Source: Candidatus Thorarchaeota archaeon (GTDB lineage Archaea > Asgardarchaeota > Thorarchaeia > Thorarchaeales > Thorarchaeaceae). Taken from it: a stretch of 64,000 nucleotides of DNA. Location of the stretch: positions 1-64,000 of the forward strand of contig JAEOUN010000051.1 of NCBI GenBank assembly GCA_016839245.1, read 5' to 3'. Every line of letters begins with the position of its first letter. Within the stretch, counting starts at the first letter, position 1. Below the pieces are notes generated by a model, which was not told where the DNA came from, made no database searches, and saw nothing but the letters and a program-made list of their open reading frames with translations. This document shows, piece by piece, positions 62,061 to 64,000 of the stretch. Position numbers and translations under genes: made by a program.

Positions 62061-64000
62061 ATGATATGCTATAGAAAAGCGATTTTGATACTTACTCTAT
62101 TTCTTATCATATCACTTTCAGGTTTCACTGGTTACACTGAGTTATCATCATCAAAAAATCAGCGCAATACATACTCAAATCAAGATGTTGCGAACTATGA
62201 AAATACTATCTCGGAATCTCAAATGGTAGAGCTTAAGTCGCCTTCATCTCCCACTGAATTAATCACTCCTGATGGAAGTGAAATAACAGGAATACTTCAT
62301 CCTGTAGTCATTGAACAGTCTGGATACCAGAGTATTGGTGATTTCGTGGGAAGAACTGATACTGGACTGAATCTTCTACAAGAATTCACCATTGATGACA
62401 CTCATGGTTGGCAAGCAAGTGCTGCAGAAATTAATGTTTGGAATCTCAATCGTCTTTATGTTGAGAATGGTACATTTTCGGAGGGATACCCTGGAGCAAC
62501 TCTAGATCCTTTGGGAAATGTCACATATTATCCATTGGGTTGGGATGCAGATAGTATTGATACTCTTGAATATCCTGATGATGCAAAGCTAGCGGGTTAT
62601 GATTCATCCAGTAGCGGTTACATTACCGTTGAATCTCAAGGAGGGAAAGTAGGTCAGAAAGCGTGGGGTCATGCTGCTGGCACGCGTGTTGTCTGGTCGC
62701 AATTGGTTCAGAATAATCCGTACACTGAAGATTTTGTTCTAAGTTTTGATTACTTCTACCTTAGAGGTCCAATTGATGGTACTGCAGGTCTCCAAGACAT
62801 TACTGGAAATTGTAGTCTTGCTATATTCATCAATGGTATTAATGTTTGGAACTTAAGCCTACTCTTACTCCAACAAAGGGGCATTTGGATGAGTAGTGGT
62901 AATGTACCTCTAACGATTAATGATCCGTCGAGTACATTTCTTTTCGAAATCGGGTTGATTATTGATGAATCAATGGTTCTGAATACAGACTATGATTATG
63001 ATGGTGATCCTCTGAACTTGCCTGATGGTATTGGTAATGCCTATTACATTACTGCGTTTCTTGATAATCTCCTTCTTACTGGGATCATGGCACCAGAGTT
63101 CAACCAAATTGATTTTACGATGAATATTGATGCCTTCTCTTCTGAAATAGAAGGTTCCTCTGGGATTGGCTATGCGAATATTACAAATTCGGAATATTGG
63201 ACCACTGACTCTATCTCATTGGTTCTAAGTTCAAATACAAGCATCATGTTTGAATTCAATGTTCGGCTCTTATGCCATCATTTTCTGAATTCCAGCTGGA
63301 CCAATGATATCAATGAATATGGAGTGTTTTACTCTATTACTTCTGACCAAAGTGCTGAACTTGATATTTTCACATATCTTGGATTTCTAGGCGTCTATGA
63401 TGAATTACAATTGCGTGTTTATTATTCTCTAGACTGGCAAAACTTCACAGTCTACGATCCGTTTCTAACCGATGTGACCGTGAATTGTGATCAGGAAATT
63501 AATTGTGTTGTAATTCCAACAATATTACTAGAGGCGCTTGGTTGGTGGCAGATTCATTGTCAATCACCAAATTATGCTTACGACGCATCAATTGAAAGAT
63601 ATGATACTGATGCGTTCGAGTGGGTTAATGGAACACTGTTCCATAGTTATGATGATGCTCGCCTCTCGGTGACAATAAAATCAGGCAGTTTTGTCCCAAT
63701 TCTATCGACGCCAATTAATTTCACTTGGATATTAGCCAATTGCTCTGTATGGTATGAATCATCAACTACTAGTGGTCAATTAGGTAGTGCAGTGAGTACA
63801 TCAGTCACATTCGGGCCAACAAATACTACTGCTGGTTATTGGAGCATATTGTTTCATTGGACAAATGGTAGCGAGATAGCTTATGGCTGCGTTATGTTTA
63901 CACTTCACCATCGAGCTGCAATCGAAAATGTATATCCTGGCAATTTGGAAACACCTGTTGGGCAACCGGTTACCATTGTCCTTAGGTTCTATGATGAAGA
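62061..64000 (+). CDS. Large secreted surface protein, 3' end outside the window
   Basis: At least 646 residues with no stop before the window edge. A signal peptide (KAILILTLFLIISLSGFTGYT) is followed by a Ser/Asn/Thr-rich beta-strand-like ectodomain with many N-x-S/T glycosylation sites, including NVTYYPLGW and FNVRLL stretches and a last part NVYPGNLETPVGQPVTIVLRFYD that looks like the start of an Ig/bacterial-Ig-like repeat. The ATG at 62061 has GAGGATG nine bases upstream; ATGs at 62046 and 62052 are in frame too. Probable S-layer or cell-surface adhesin/binding protein. Confidence 0.75.
   Translation, partial: MICYRKAILILTLFLIISLSGFTGYTELSSSKNQRNTYSNQDVANYENTISESQMVELKSPSSPTELITPDGSEITGILHPVVIEQSGYQSIGDFVGRTDTGLNLLQEFTIDDTHGWQASAAEINVWNLNRLYVENGTFSEGYPGATLDPLGNVTYYPLGWDADSIDTLEYPDDAKLAGYDSSSSGYITVESQGGKVGQKAWGHAAGTRVVWSQLVQNNPYTEDFVLSFDYFYLRGPIDGTAGLQDITGNCSLAIFINGINVWNLSLLLLQQRGIWMSSGNVPLTINDPSSTFLFEIGLIIDESMVLNTDYDYDGDPLNLPDGIGNAYYITAFLDNLLLTGIMAPEFNQIDFTMNIDAFSSEIEGSSGIGYANITNSEYWTTDSISLVLSSNTSIMFEFNVRLLCHHFLNSSWTNDINEYGVFYSITSDQSAELDIFTYLGFLGVYDELQLRVYYSLDWQNFTVYDPFLTDVTVNCDQEINCVVIPTILLEALGWWQIHCQSPNYAYDASIERYDTDAFEWVNGTLFHSYDDARLSVTIKSGSFVPILSTPINFTWILANCSVWYESSTTSGQLGSAVSTSVTFGPTNTTAGYWSILFHWTNGSEIAYGCVMFTLHHRAAIENVYPGNLETPVGQPVTIVLRFYDE

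Noticed and set aside
1..64000. CRISPR arrays, rRNA genes, prophage or IS elements
   Set aside because: No regularly spaced repeats, rRNA sequence or transposase/integrase frames were seen anywhere in the window.

Overview
The window comes from an archaeon. It carries an archaeal ATP-dependent DNA ligase, a thermosome subunit, ribosomal protein S17e, a ZPR1-type zinc-finger protein, MptA-type GTP cyclohydrolase, a phosphopantetheine adenylyltransferase fused to a DUF359 kinase, the archaeal HMG-CoA synthase/thiolase/DUF35 set, DUF2070, TATA-box promoters and a C/D-box guide RNA. Base composition is moderately AT-rich. Start codons are often TTG or GTG behind strong GGAGG/GAGGTG ribosome-binding sites. 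A longin-like domain protein, a WD40 protein and an SMC locus with a MAGE/KITE-like partner suggest an Asgard (Thorarchaeia-like) lineage; that placement is inference. No rRNA, CRISPR array or insertion sequence was seen.

Layout. 0-9 kb: zinc-ribbon protein, flavin prenyltransferase UbiX, DUF2070 membrane protein, then a PadR repressor with an operator-like promoter driving a two-gene heterodimeric ABC exporter, and a polytopic membrane protein. 9-18 kb: longin-like protein, ZPR1-like protein, tRNA-Ala(UGC), a 35-residue zinc-ribbon microprotein, a lone peptide-binding lipoprotein-like protein, a proton-pumping pyrophosphatase with a clear terminator, a seven-blade WD40 protein, and two tandem structured RNA candidates sharing a 17-nt core. 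18-26 kb: a minus-strand chromosome-organisation cluster (zinc-ribbon/winged-helix protein, MAGE/KITE-like protein, kleisin-like protein, SMC ATPase, degenerate AAA+ protein), interrupted by a plus-strand cassette of four tiny related peptide genes plus an MFS transporter. 26-35 kb: a MoxR-type AAA+ ATPase with an HEXXH/VWA partner, NfnAB-like transhydrogenase, NAD(P)HX repair, and CoA synthesis. 35-45 kb: metallophosphoesterase, the mevalonate-entry operon, a ubiquitin-like protein convergent with a PP-loop ATPase, an AbrB-like regulator with a large orphan protein, a secreted toroid protein, a C/D-box sRNA, thioredoxin reductase and a P-loop ATPase. 45-56 kb: thermosome, three tandem paralogous membrane proteins, then 2-oxoacid:ferredoxin oxidoreductase, fumarase and succinate dehydrogenase/fumarate reductase subunits, which together form one arm of the citrate cycle. 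56-64 kb: a squalene/phytoene-synthase-like enzyme, an orphan DNA methyltransferase, S17e, DNA ligase, two pterin genes and the start of a large secreted protein that runs off the window.

The most unusual items are the peptide-MFS cassette (19.1-20.9 kb) with its palindromic operator, the twin RNA elements (17.6-17.9 kb), the MAGE/KITE-like gene beside an SMC-kleisin operon, and an SdhA gene whose FAD-binding N-terminus is only reached by an ATT start codon.
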